From contig NZ_JBJGXI010000038.1 in NCBI RefSeq assembly GCF_045635475.1, positions 1-54,210 of the forward strand: a DNA stretch of 54,210 nucleotides. The letters are read 5' to 3'. Below the pieces are notes generated by a model, which had not been told where the DNA came from, made no database searches, and saw only the letters and a program-made list of their open reading frames with translations. Position 1 is the first letter of the stretch. Each line of letters starts with the position of its first letter. Positions 1 through 8,577 of this stretch are shown in pieces. Source of the DNA: JBJGXI01 sp045635475. Its GTDB lineage: Bacteria; Bacillota; Bacilli; Bacillales; Amphibacillaceae. A program made the translations under genes and the position numbers.

Positions 1-11
1 ATTTTGTATTT

Positions 12-1115
12 TTAATCATCCCATACTGCATTTTTCAGTTGTTGATCGCGCTCATAACGCTCGATTGCTAAATCAATCAAACGATTGATTAGTTCCGAAT
101 ATCCAATACCACTTATTTCCCACAGCTTTGGATACATACTGATTTTCGTAAAGCCTGGTAATGTATTTACTTCATTGACAACTAACACGCCATCTTCTTT
201 TAGGAAGAAATCGACTCTCGCCATTCCTTCACAGTTTAATGACTGAAATACCTCAACTGCAGTTTGCTGCACTTTGTTTGTTTGTGCCTCGTCTAATTCA
301 GCTGGAATAGCTAAATCAGCACCTTTTTCATCTATATACTTTGATTCATAAGAGTAAAAATCTGTTTGCGCAAGGATCTCACCCGGTATCGATGCAATGG
401 GATCCTCGTTTCCTAGCACTGAGCATTCGATTTCACGTCCGACAATGTTTTCTTCGATCACGATTTTGTTATCATATTGAAATGCACTATGAACCGCTGC
501 ATCAAACTCTTGCTCATTTCTTACTTTACTTACTCCAACAGAAGACCCTTGGTTTGCCGGCTTAATGAACATTGGTAATCCTAGCTGCTTTTCTAATGAA
601 GCAAAATCAATTTTTTTACGAGTAGCAAGAGTAAAGGCAGCACCCTTAGCAACAGAAATTCCCGCTTCTCTTAAAAGTCTCTTAGCAATATCTTTATCCA
701 TACATACCGCAGAGCCTAACACGCTCGTTCCAACGAAAGGCAAGTTGGCAATACGCAGCATCCCTTGAATACTACCATCTTCACCTAATGTACCATGTAA
801 TATAGGGAAAACAACATCTAACTGATCCAAACCTTCGGAGCTAGACAAATTAAGTAATTGTTTTTCACTTTCGCCCGGTATAACGGCAACACCTGTATTT
901 GATTTATTTAATTGAATTAGCTTCGGATTTTCTTCATTTATAAGATAAGATGATTGATCATTTAAGTGCCATTTTCCATCTTTATCTATACCAATTAATA
1001 CAACATCATATTTATCCTTATCAACTGCGTCCACGATATTTTTTGCAGACTGTAACGATACCTCGTGTTCTGCCGATTTACCACCAAAGATAATTCCTAC
1101 TTTTGCTTTCGCCAT
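12..1115 (-). CDS. ddl: D-alanine--D-alanine ligase
   Basis: Makes the D-Ala-D-Ala dipeptide for peptidoglycan precursors in the cytoplasm, using ATP. The 367-residue protein has the usual family length. Visible motifs are the N-terminal EHEVS motif (residues 16-20), HGTLGEDGSIQG (107-118), the ATP-grasp lysine loop KPANQGSSVG (185-194) and the C-terminal metal/phosphate motif NEVNTLPGFT (314-323). Tyrosines in the FYSYESKY loop (253-260) fit a D-Ala rather than D-lactate ligase. ATG start with a GAAAGAGGG ribosome site. It is read toward the left window edge, where murF often follows in Bacillaceae, but that gene is not in view. Confidence 0.97.
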   Translation of the reverse strand: MAKAKVGIIFGGKSAEHEVSLQSAKNIVDAVDKDKYDVVLIGIDKDGKWHLNDQSSYLINEENPKLIQLNKSNTGVAVIPGESEKQLLNLSSSEGLDQLDVVFPILHGTLGEDGSIQGMLRIANLPFVGTSVLGSAVCMDKDIAKRLLREAGISVAKGAAFTLATRKKIDFASLEKQLGLPMFIKPANQGSSVGVSKVRNEQEFDAAVHSAFQYDNKIVIEENIVGREIECSVLGNEDPIASIPGEILAQTDFYSYESKYIDEKGADLAIPAELDEAQTNKVQQTAVEVFQSLNCEGMARVDFFLKEDGVLVVNEVNTLPGFTKISMYPKLWEISGIGYSELINRLIDLAIERYERDQQLKNAVWDD

Positions 1116-1222
1116 GGTATCCCTCTTTCTACATATAAAATGACATACTCTTAAGATACCATATCAATGCTTGTTTTGAGAAAAGATAATTTTGGATAAT
1201 TTAGCAGCACACTAACCATCCT

Positions 1223-1882
1223 TTACACTAACTTTCTTTTAATCGACCATTCCGATAGCTTCATCGAAAGCAAGAACACACAAATTGCGATAAATGGGAA
1301 CGTGATATACGGTTGGAAAGTAAATGTAGCTTCCACCCAATCGGGCAAGTAGACAGTTTCACTATTAAAATAAATGATGCTTTCTCCATTCTCATCTAAT
1401 TGTCTAGTAAATATCGCTCCTAGAATAGACAAGTAGCCAAAGAAAAGAATTCCAATCAACACATAATTCGCAACGTTGAAGGCACGGAATAAATAATAAA
1501 CAGAAACACATGCACTTACGAGTAAAATAAAGGAGAATATTATAAGTACATCTTGCCCTGTATATTCATATATCCAGGCTTCGCTTGACAGCCTATTAAT
1601 TATCACAGTAACGATCCATTGGGTCATAATGAGTAAGATGCCATTACTAACAATACTCAAATATCTACTTCTAACTAAATTGATTCGTTCTATCGGTAGA
1701 CTAACCATAAACCGATCAGCCTTCACTTTGCTGTCATAGTAAAATAAATTTATCGATAAAGCTAATACACCCGCTAATAGGATAATCTCCTGTTGTAAAA
1801 CAACCCCAAAGATCATGATGATCTCTACCCCAATAATCGCTCCTCTGTTCACTAACGTATCCCGTTTCATTAGTGCTAGCAT
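1223..1882 (-). CDS. ABC-2 type exporter permease (second of two)
   Basis: A 219-residue polytopic membrane protein with about six hydrophobic segments, and the last gene of a GntR-regulated ABC operon. It is clearly paralogous to the permease just upstream: both begin MLALxKR, share a DxKxKxxRFxxSLPxE stretch near residue 55, and end with LSMKLSE followed by basic residues. It should form the membrane channel with the ATPase at 2745-3590. The pattern of a YtrA-type regulator, one ATPase and two small ABC-2 permeases resembles the Ytr systems of Bacillus and the Pmt peptide exporter of staphylococci. The substrate is unknown. It lies 15 nt after the preceding permease gene. Confidence 0.85.
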   Translation of the reverse strand: MLALMKRDTLVNRGAIIGVEIIMIFGVVLQQEIILLAGVLALSINLFYYDSKVKADRFMVSLPIERINLVRSRYLSIVSNGILLIMTQWIVTVIINRLSSEAWIYEYTGQDVLIIFSFILLVSACVSVYYLFRAFNVANYVLIGILFFGYLSILGAIFTRQLDENGESIIYFNSETVYLPDWVEATFTFQPYITFPFIAICVFLLSMKLSEWSIKRKLV

Positions 1883-1897
1883 TATTCTACCTCCATT

Positions 1898-2584
1898 CTA
1901 AACATACCTTCTTGTTATGAATTGCTCTGACAGCTTCATAGACAACATGTAGACAGCAATTGCTAGGAGCGGAAACCAAACGTATGGTAGATAAGGAATG
2001 ATTTGTTCAATCCATTCCGTAAAATAAATGGTACTGCTGTCGACACTAATTTCAACGTACCCAGTTTCTTCAAAATTCTCAAATGCTTTATCATATTTGG
2101 CAGTAAGTAGTGCATCTACGATGAAAATATTACTCGTTACACATAAGATTAGCACAATAAATGACGCCAGATTAAACGATCGAAACCAATAATATACCGG
2201 AAGACAGATTGCACTTACGAGTATGCTAGCAGATAGAATGATGATTGCCTCTGTCCAAGTAAATACATGCGGCTGATTGATCCAAGGATTATTCTTTAAC
2301 AGAACAGCAATGACCCATTGCAAGCATAATATTATGGAGGTCATGAATAAAATATAGGCATATCTACTTCTCACGATCATGTTCTTTTCAACCGGCAAAC
2401 TGGCAACAAATCGGGTGACTTTCGCTTTGTTTTCATCGTAAAACAAGCTAATTGCTAATCCTAACATTCCGATAATAAGTACTAATTCTTGTTGCACATA
2501 AACACTGAACAACACAGTTACCAATAATATAGTTATAATCGCACCTTTGTTTGAGTGATATTCACGTTTTAGTAAAGCTAACAT
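1898..2584 (-). CDS. ABC-2 type exporter permease (first of two)
   Basis: A 228-residue membrane protein with about six hydrophobic segments, related along its length to the next gene (219 residues). A cytoplasmic loop near residues 50-66 carries DENKAKVTRFVASLPVEK, matching the paralogue's corresponding loop. The pair could form a heterodimeric channel for the ATPase encoded upstream. Its ribosome site is very strong (GGGGGGAAGGG, about 5 nt before ATG) and lies just after a 42-codon ORF described separately. Substrate not identifiable; export of a peptide or envelope-active compound is plausible by analogy with Ytr/Pmt. Confidence 0.85.
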   Translation of the reverse strand: MLALLKREYHSNKGAIITILLVTVLFSVYVQQELVLIIGMLGLAISLFYDENKAKVTRFVASLPVEKNMIVRSRYAYILFMTSIILCLQWVIAVLLKNNPWINQPHVFTWTEAIIILSASILVSAICLPVYYWFRSFNLASFIVLILCVTSNIFIVDALLTAKYDKAFENFEETGYVEISVDSSTIYFTEWIEQIIPYLPYVWFPLLAIAVYMLSMKLSEQFITRRYV

Positions 2585-2602
2585 ACGATTACCCTTCCCC
2601 CC

Positions 2603-2731
2603 TTATATATGGTTCATATTTTGAAATAATAGCTCGGTTATTTTCATCGACAGGAAGTACATAATAATTGCAATCATTAATGGAGAAAGTAAAACAATGA
2701 GATGCTTCAACCACCCAATCACCCTTCTCAT
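2603..2731 (-). CDS. Small single-span membrane protein inside the ABC operon
   Basis: A 42-codon ORF fills the gap between the ATPase stop (2745) and the first permease start (2584). It encodes one hydrophobic helix (about residues 11-28) preceded by basic residues. Its end, YFLSMKITELL, closely resembles the C-terminal YMLSMKLSE of both neighbouring permeases. It could be a small accessory subunit, or the last helix left from a third permease copy after deletion. The ribosome site is weak: AAGAG lies directly before the ATG, and a downstream TTG may be used instead. Coding status is supported by position and the permease-like ending, not by a strong start signal. Confidence 0.5.
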   Translation of the reverse strand: MRRVIGWLKHLIVLLSPLMIAIIMYFLSMKITELLFQNMNHI

Positions 2732-2744
2732 CTCTTAGCTACTA

Positions 2745-3590
2745 CTAAAATTTCGTCATAAAATACATAATATCTTCTAAGGTAGCTTGCTCTATAACAA
2801 TCTCACTTTCAAAATCATTGAATAAAGATATATCTCCTTCAAATAAACCGGTAAATCCCTGTTCATTTTCTTGAATCCCGCGGAACATTCGCTTTACATC
2901 TGGGTCTAACCATTCCTTTTTTCCTTTTACCACATGATAATAATCTCGTATTTCTTCCATACTTTTTTGCAAAATAACTTTACCTCTATTGATGAAAACA
3001 ATATAATCAGCAATCCGGTCTAAATCGGTTGTAATATGGGTAGAAAAAAAGATCGTCCGATTCTCTTTCACCATTAACTCTTGAAGTAGATCTATCAATT
3101 CTCTTCGAAATACTGGATCAAGCCCTGCTGTTGGTTCATCCATAATTATTAAATCGGGATCGTGTGCTAATGCAAACAACAAGGAGCACTTCATTTTCAT
3201 CCCTTTAGAAAACTCTTTAATTTTGATTTTATAAGGAAGATTGAATTTATTTAAATATTGATAAAATAATTCCTCATTCCAGTCTTTGTACAAAGGCTTT
3301 ATAAATGATTTCATATTATTGATGGTAAAATTTTCATACATATACAGTTCATCATAAACAAATCCAATTCTTTGTTTCACATCTACTTGATCATTTGGTG
3401 CATCATATAAGCGGATTGTTCCTTCATCTGCTTTTAACACATCCATCATCATATGAATTGTCGTACTTTTACCACTACCGTTCGGACCAATAAACCCGGT
3501 AATATATCCTTCTGGAACTTTAATATTTAGATTGTTAACAGAAAAGCTTCGAAATGATTTACTAACCTCTTTTAATTCAATTGCATTCAT
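2745..3590 (-). CDS. ABC exporter ATP-binding protein (YtrB-like)
   Basis: A 281-residue nucleotide-binding subunit. Walker A is GPNGSGKST (35-43) and Walker B is LIIMDEP (147-153), followed by the D-loop GLDP. The signature motif is atypical: FSKGMK (127-132) in place of LSGGQ, as is common in the Ytr/Bcr-type exporter branch. It has about 60 residues beyond the core domain. The start codon overlaps the stop of the regulator gene by 4 nt (ATGA), so the two are translationally coupled. It powers the two permeases downstream in the same operon. Confidence 0.92.
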   Translation of the reverse strand: MNAIELKEVSKSFRSFSVNNLNIKVPEGYITGFIGPNGSGKSTTIHMMMDVLKADEGTIRLYDAPNDQVDVKQRIGFVYDELYMYENFTINNMKSFIKPLYKDWNEELFYQYLNKFNLPYKIKIKEFSKGMKMKCSLLFALAHDPDLIIMDEPTAGLDPVFRRELIDLLQELMVKENRTIFFSTHITTDLDRIADYIVFINRGKVILQKSMEEIRDYYHVVKGKKEWLDPDVKRMFRGIQENEQGFTGLFEGDISLFNDFESEIVIEQATLEDIMYFMTKF

Positions 3591-3967
3591 TCGTCATCCC
3601 CCTCAAAGAAAATCTCTAGTCTTTCGCTAATATCTTGTTTCTTTAACCCTAGTTGCTTCGCTTCCTTCACCAATCGTTCAAAATCATTTTCCCATTCGCG
3701 AATTTGCCATTCCTTCAGGATGTGCGGTTGCTGTCCTGCTACAAATGATCCTTTTCCAACAGAGGAAACGATAAAGCCTTCCTTCTCTAATTCCTCGTAC
3801 GCTCGCTTTGTTGTTATCACACTAACATTAAACTGTTTCGCTAATACACGCATGGACGGCAACGCATCACCTTCGTGCAACGCTTCGGCAAAGATTTGCT
3901 GTTTGATCTGCTCTTTGATTTGTAAGAAAAGTGGATCTTTACTCGACGTGGAGATAAGTATATTCAT
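3587..3967 (-). CDS. GntR-family regulator, YtrA subfamily
   Basis: A 126-residue one-domain regulator with an N-terminal winged helix (SSKDPLFLQI at 7-16, PSMRVLAKQF about 38-47) and a short C-terminal helical tail, typical of the YtrA subfamily, which lacks a large ligand domain. The start at 3967 is chosen because AAGGAG lies 6 nt before it. A longer frame open to 4024 adds 19 residues unlike the family and runs through the operator. First gene of the operon with the ABC exporter, hence probably an autorepressor that responds to an envelope-active compound. Confidence 0.9.
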   Translation of the reverse strand: MNILISTSSKDPLFLQIKEQIKQQIFAEALHEGDALPSMRVLAKQFNVSVITTKRAYEELEKEGFIVSSVGKGSFVAGQQPHILKEWQIREWENDFERLVKEAKQLGLKKQDISERLEIFFEGDDE

Positions 3968-3990
3968 CGCAATCTCCTTCAATATTAATA

Positions 3991-4013
3991 TTGTATATAC
4001 TGTATATGTACAA
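3991..4013. promoter_or_regulatory. Candidate operator of the YtrA-type regulator
   Basis: An inverted repeat TTGTA-N13-TACAA with additional inner symmetry, 24 nt upstream of the regulator start. The 13-bp spacing equals that recalled for YtrA operators of Bacillus subtilis (AGTGTA-N13-TACACT). Position and spacing support autoregulation. Binding is inferred. Confidence 0.55.
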
Positions 4014-4295
4014 TATATACACATAGATATAATTTGTCAATGTGGTAATCATATTTTTTTACAAAGCTGCATCTATAACAGTAAGCTTAGGTAACACAAT
4101 ATTGTAGCGTTTTCAGCGTTTCGGAAGATTCACGTAAGAGAATGTATCATTTAAAACAATATTTCCAAGGAAATACTCGAATCTTACCGTTATTTTCGAC
4201 ATGAATGGTGATATCAGTGAACTTTCCTAGAAATGCAATATATGAGAAAATAAGTTCACAAAAAATTAAAGGAAGCGTATTAGGAGGCATCTACC

Positions 4296-5084
4296 TTGAT
4301 TCAACACTTAGCATTGCTACAAATAGACATCTCTTATGGGAAACCAGAAGCAAATTTCGAAAAAGTGGAAAGGATATTTCATAACCTTCATAAAGATACA
4401 GATATCGTTATATTGCCGGAATTATGGACAACAGGCTATGACCTTACGAGGTTAGCTGAAATAGCAGATGTAGAGGCAAAGCAAACAATATCATTCATTT
4501 CAACATTAGCCCAGAAGCATGATGTCGATATAGTTGCCGGCTCTGTTGCCAAGCAATCTTCACAAGGTGTGACAAACACCTTACTGATTATTAATCGGGA
4601 TGGCCAATTAGTGAAGGAATATAGTAAAGCACATTTGTTCCGCCTAATGAATGAAGAGAAGCACTTGATCGAGGGGAGCGGTGATGGATTATTCACCTTA
4701 AATGAAATTCCCAGTGCAGGCTTAATTTGTTATGACCTTCGTTTCCCTGAATGGGTTCGTACTCATATGCTAGCCGGCACCAAGCTATTATACGTTGTCG
4801 CCGAATGGCCCAAAGTGCGAATTGACCATTGGCGAGCATTATTAATAAGTAGAGCAATAGAAAACCAATGCTTTGTTATCGCGTGTAATCGCGTTGGCTC
4901 AGATCCCTCCAATTTATTTGGCGGGAAATCTATGATTATCGATCCATGGGGAGAAATAGTAGTGGAAGCAGCCGAAGAAGAAATCATCTTATACGGAGAA
5001 ATTAATACATGTGAAGTTGATAAAGTTAGAGATAGCATACCTATTTTCTCTGATCGCAGATCTGACATTTATCGACTTAAGTAA
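4296..5084 (+). CDS. Carbon-nitrogen hydrolase (nitrilase superfamily, MtnU/YkrU-like)
   Basis: A 262-residue cytoplasmic amidase of the nitrilase superfamily. The catalytic triad is visible: Glu42 in LPELW, Lys111 in YSKAHLF and Cys145 in LICYDLRFPEW. It starts with TTG; AGGAGG lies 8 nt upstream and no ATG is suitably placed. The nearest named relative by motif pattern is MtnU (omega-amidase of the methionine salvage pathway), but no other mtn genes are present, so the substrate is only inferred. The 282-base gap before it, after the GntR operator, shows no obvious riboswitch or ORF. Confidence 0.85.
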   Translation: MIQHLALLQIDISYGKPEANFEKVERIFHNLHKDTDIVILPELWTTGYDLTRLAEIADVEAKQTISFISTLAQKHDVDIVAGSVAKQSSQGVTNTLLIINRDGQLVKEYSKAHLFRLMNEEKHLIEGSGDGLFTLNEIPSAGLICYDLRFPEWVRTHMLAGTKLLYVVAEWPKVRIDHWRALLISRAIENQCFVIACNRVGSDPSNLFGGKSMIIDPWGEIVVEAAEEEIILYGEINTCEVDKVRDSIPIFSDRRSDIYRLK

Positions 5085-5088
5085 ATTT

Positions 5089-5126
5089 AAAAAGGCAGCA
5101 TCAGATCACTCTGACGCTGCCTTTTT
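5089..5126. terminator. Bidirectional terminator between convergent genes
   Basis: Stem AAAAAGGCAGC/GCTGCCTTTTT with an inner TCAGA/TCTGA extension. T runs occur on both strands. It serves the amidase gene (+) and the DUF4064/ABC operon (-). Confidence 0.9.
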
Positions 5127-5131
5127 CTACA

Positions 5132-5554
5132 TTACATTTCTAACATTTGTTTTGGTTTTCTTGCTAAACACATAATACCAGCAACCAAGTAGAATATTCC
5201 TGGGAAGATTGCTGCACCAACTGTAATAAGGGCGACTGCCACACTTACTACAATCAATATGATCCCTGCAAGCTTTGGATTTTTATTACCTCGTAGTAAG
5301 ATCATAGCGACAATACCTAGCACCGTAGCGACAAGCGATACAATTAGCAGTAACGTTCCACCTGAGCCGATCATGTCAAATAATGCATCCATATCCGCCA
5401 TTGGCACTTCAGACCCTTGTTCTGCATTTTCCATCTCTTCACGAAACATGTCTTCATTATTAGTCATCCAAATCATAAACCAACCAATTCCTGCCGAAAT
5501 AGCGTACATAATAATTCCTATGATTCCTAAAACAATTTCACCAGTTCTTTTCAT
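5132..5554 (-). CDS. DUF4064 family membrane protein
   Basis: A 140-residue membrane protein with the DUF4064 layout: an N-terminal helix after MKRTGE (about 5-30), an acidic extracytoplasmic loop with DMFREEMENAEQG, then three hydrophobic segments and a short basic tail (ARKPK). It is the last gene of a three-gene operon with an ABC exporter, starting 23 nt after the permease stop. Function is not known. Location suggests a role linked to the exporter or to envelope stress. Confidence 0.8.
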   Translation of the reverse strand: MKRTGEIVLGIIGIIMYAISAGIGWFMIWMTNNEDMFREEMENAEQGSEVPMADMDALFDMIGSGGTLLLIVSLVATVLGIVAMILLRGNKNPKLAGIILIVVSVAVALITVGAAIFPGIFYLVAGIMCLARKPKQMLEM

Positions 5555-5577
5555 CTTTATCCTACTCCCTTTATAAA

Positions 5578-6555
5578 TTATTGACCTGCAACATCTCTCT
5601 TAGTAAACACTAACCAAGATAATGCAAGGAAAATTGCGTAGTAAACTAGTAATACGATGATTGAAAATGTCATCGTCATTCCTTCTATCATTGGGCCCAT
5701 TCCATTTATATACACTGTTAAATCCGTATTAGCAAACAGAATATATTTCGCCCAATCGTATTGAGAAACAAACACCACAACCGAACTTCCTGCCATCATT
5801 AAAAAGATCGATAGACCAATAGCTAAACCACTCGTTCTAAAAATAGATGAAATCATAAACGCGAAGGTTGCCATCATAACTAAATTAACCATCTTAAAAC
5901 CATAGTTACTAAAAATTTGAGTGATTAACGATACCTCTGTGAACTGTCCATCACGACTTAGTACGGAGGAAGGATTCAATCCACTTAATCCGAATAATGC
6001 AGACCCGACGATCCATGAAAATAGTAAAGTAAAAAGAAGCATCGCTGCCGCGAATAGCAATACTGATAGATATTTAGACAACAATATTTTAGTTCTTGAA
6101 ACTGGTCGTATCAAGAGTAATTTTATTGTTCCCCATTTAAATTCATTTGCTACGATCCCAGCTGCAATGATAATTGTAAACAAACTTATAATTGTCGAAA
6201 AATTTACCATATCCAAGACAAATTGCCATCCATCAAAATTCTTCGGCTTAATATCATTGTCTATATAGTAATTGTTTTTGTCAATCAATGATTGTTGATA
6301 AGAATTGGCACTTTCCATACCCATTCCCATATCAGCTACTTCTTCCATTTCTTTTGTTAGTTGCTCGTTTTCCTGCTGTAATTCTACCTTCCAATCATCA
6401 TCATAGGTGTTCATCTCAACATCATTTTGCATAACCTTAGTAATTATTCCCGCAGCTAAAACGATAACTGCCAAAATAACAAAGAGAATCCAGGTTGATG
6501 TTCTAATGTATAATTTTATTTGCTCGTTCCAAACTAATTGCATTAAGTTACTCAA
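5578..6555 (-). CDS. ABC-2 type transporter permease
   Basis: A 325-residue permease with one N-terminal helix (about 16-38), a large hydrophilic loop (about 40-110) rich in Glu, Gln and Lys, then five more hydrophobic segments. The loop contains NEQLTKEMEEVADMG, likely helical. It overlaps the 3' end of the ATPase gene by 8 nt. This matches bacitracin- or antibiotic-type exporters of the BcrA/BcrB class. The partner ATPase is at 6548-7468. Substrate unknown. Confidence 0.9.
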   Translation of the reverse strand: MSNLMQLVWNEQIKLYIRTSTWILFVILAVIVLAAGIITKVMQNDVEMNTYDDDWKVELQQENEQLTKEMEEVADMGMGMESANSYQQSLIDKNNYYIDNDIKPKNFDGWQFVLDMVNFSTIISLFTIIIAAGIVANEFKWGTIKLLLIRPVSRTKILLSKYLSVLLFAAAMLLFTLLFSWIVGSALFGLSGLNPSSVLSRDGQFTEVSLITQIFSNYGFKMVNLVMMATFAFMISSIFRTSGLAIGLSIFLMMAGSSVVVFVSQYDWAKYILFANTDLTVYINGMGPMIEGMTMTFSIIVLLVYYAIFLALSWLVFTKRDVAGQ

Positions 6556-7468
6556 TCGTATTCTCTCCTATCAAATCCAAAAATTTATCTTCTAAAGTTG
6601 ATTTTTGAACATACACACCGAACACTTGAAATTCATTGGATACTAGTTTTTTCACGACTCCCGGGATTTCACTTTTCTCTGTAGATATCGCAATCATATT
6701 GTCTTCTACTTTAACCGGAATTTCTAATTGCTCTTTTAAGAATGCCTCGGCCTGTTCGACAGGGGTTACTTCTATAAGAACATCCTTTACTTTAGAGTCC
6801 TGCATTGTATCCTTCATCGTCTCAATTGCAATCAGTTCACCATTTTTAATAATACCAATTCGATCACACATTAACTCAATCTCAGATAACAAGTGACTAG
6901 ACACAATGACTGCTACGTTTTCCTCTTCTGCTAATCTTCTTATGTATTTACGAATTTCCCGTATCCCTGATGGATCTAAACCATTGGTCGGTTCATCTAA
7001 TATAAGAATTGTCGGACGATGCAACAGCGCCTGCGCAATACCTAAACGTTGGCGCATACCAAGAGAATATCTACCTACTTTTTCCTTAATTGCTTTGTCT
7101 AAACCAACTAGAGAAACAACTTCTTGGATACGCTCCTCTTGGATTTCCGGTATCATCCTTGCATAATGCTGTAAGTTCTTCCAACCACTCATAAATGGAT
7201 ACATTTCTGGATTTTCGACAATACCACCGACATTACGAATTGCCTGCTTAAAATCAGATTTAATACTTTTCCCTTGTATAAGCACATCACCTTCTGTAAT
7301 GCCCATTAACCCTACCATCATACGGATTGTTGTCGTCTTCCCTGCACCATTTGGACCTAAGAAACCAAATACTTCCCCAGGACGGATGTCGAAGCTCAAA
7401 CCTTTAATGATTTCTTTATTTCCAATTGTTTTCTTCAGATTTTGTAATTGCATTGCTACTTGTTCCAC
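6548..7468 (-). CDS. ABC exporter ATPase (BcrA-like)
   Basis: A 306-residue ATPase. Walker A GPNGAGKTT (38-46), signature YSLGMRQRL, Walker B ILILDEP, and the H-loop SSHLLSE are all intact. The C-terminal extension of about 80 residues is usual for the BcrA/CcmA-like drug-exporter branch. First gene of the operon ATPase - permease - DUF4064. The ribosome site GGAGG is visible upstream of the ATG. The 275-base gap before it is AT-rich and holds the terminator of the next gene on the same strand. Confidence 0.93.
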   Translation of the reverse strand: MEQVAMQLQNLKKTIGNKEIIKGLSFDIRPGEVFGFLGPNGAGKTTTIRMMVGLMGITEGDVLIQGKSIKSDFKQAIRNVGGIVENPEMYPFMSGWKNLQHYARMIPEIQEERIQEVVSLVGLDKAIKEKVGRYSLGMRQRLGIAQALLHRPTILILDEPTNGLDPSGIREIRKYIRRLAEEENVAVIVSSHLLSEIELMCDRIGIIKNGELIAIETMKDTMQDSKVKDVLIEVTPVEQAEAFLKEQLEIPVKVEDNMIAISTEKSEIPGVVKKLVSNEFQVFGVYVQKSTLEDKFLDLIGENTIE

Positions 7469-7710
7469 TACTACACCTCCATAAGACTATCTACATGTAT
7501 TACGTTATAGTTTTAAAAATGTTTCACACAAATGCCATTTTTTATGTAAAAAATTAAATTAATTTTTTTGCTTCATTTCTTGATTTCACAGAACACGGTT
7601 CCAGCGTGTATGAATGAAAAGAAACAATACTAACTGATACTGCACCACAACTCCCAAAAGCTTCGGATTAACAGACAAATTGAATAATATTAAATTTAGT
7701 TAAATTAAAT

Positions 7711-7739
7711 TAGCGCTTGCTCAGAGTTAGCAATCGCTA
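7711..7739 (-). terminator. Terminator after pdxK-like gene
   Basis: Imperfect stem TAGCGATTGCT/AGCAAGCGCTA (one mismatch) followed on the minus strand by a T-rich run, just after the stop at 7744. Confidence 0.6.
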
Positions 7740-7743
7740 TTTA

Positions 7744-8547
7744 TCATTCTTCACCACTTTTCCTATATGCAGCATGGTAGGTAGACCCAATACCTTTGTT
7801 AAAAGCAAGTGCATGCTTTATAGCTGCCGTTACATACTTTTTACCTAATCGTACTGCTTCTTCAACTGATTTACCTTTACTAATTTCCGCTGCAATCGCT
7901 GCAGAATAGCTACAACCTGCACCACTAGTATGTACAGTAGGAATTCTTTCTACTTCTAATACTACAAATTCTTTGCCGTTATACAAAAGATCAATAGCGG
8001 CATTTTTTAAGGCGCCACCTTTAATTAATACATTGTCAGGACCCAATTCGTAAAGCCGTTTTGCTGCTTCCCTCATATCTGCAACTGAATCGATTTTTTT
8101 GATCCTTGTTATTCTAGCAGCTTCATGCAAGTTCGGTGTAATTATTTTTGCAAGTGGAAACAATTGCACAATCATTGAATCAATTGCGTCGTCCTTTAAA
8201 AGCTGAGATCCCATCTTACCGATCATCACGGGATCGACCACTATATTATTTATATCTGTATGTTTCAACAACTTAACGACAAGCTCTATGATCTCTTTAG
8301 AAAACAACATGCCCGTTTTTATTGCATCAACACCTACATTTTCAACCGAAGTATAGTACTGTGCTTCAATTGCCTCTAGCTCTTGAATAAAGATATTCTT
8401 GTTAGCATTTGCTACATTGGCAACGATTGCAGTAATAGCAGCCATTCCATATACATCGCGTTCTTGAAATGTCTTAAGATCTGCTTGAATGCCTGCACTT
8501 CCGTGTGCTGCCGATCCCGCAATGCTAAGGACTCTAGGAATTGTCAT
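7744..8547 (-). CDS. pdxK: PdxK/ThiD-type vitamin B6 (or HMP) kinase, with altered motifs
   Basis: A 267-residue ribokinase-fold kinase of the family that phosphorylates pyridoxal/pyridoxine or hydroxymethylpyrimidine. AGIQADLKTFQERDVYGM (from 18) is the family hallmark and GAGC in HTSGAGCSYSA is the anion-hole motif. Two usually strict positions differ: GSD near residue 13 is GSA here (GSAAHGSAG), and HTHGAGC is HTSGAGC. The second family member in this window (thiD, 13408-14235) keeps both. Standing alone outside the thiamine operon favours the B6 role, but these changes leave substrate and activity uncertain. Ribosome site AAGGGAG, 8 nt before ATG. Confidence 0.75.
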   Translation of the reverse strand: MTIPRVLSIAGSAAHGSAGIQADLKTFQERDVYGMAAITAIVANVANANKNIFIQELEAIEAQYYTSVENVGVDAIKTGMLFSKEIIELVVKLLKHTDINNIVVDPVMIGKMGSQLLKDDAIDSMIVQLFPLAKIITPNLHEAARITRIKKIDSVADMREAAKRLYELGPDNVLIKGGALKNAAIDLLYNGKEFVVLEVERIPTVHTSGAGCSYSAAIAAEISKGKSVEEAVRLGKKYVTAAIKHALAFNKGIGSTYHAAYRKSGEE

Positions 8548-8577
8548 ACGATGTACTCCCTTCTAGTTGATATAAGC

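Noticed and set aside
4014..4295. Possible riboswitch (S-box or similar) before the nitrilase-family gene
   Set aside because: No S-box conserved pieces and no terminator/antiterminator pair could be found by eye.
4436..5068. Long open frames on the minus strand opposite the nitrilase-family gene
   Set aside because: The plus-strand frame has a complete catalytic triad and a ribosome site; the minus frames have neither a start signal nor family features.
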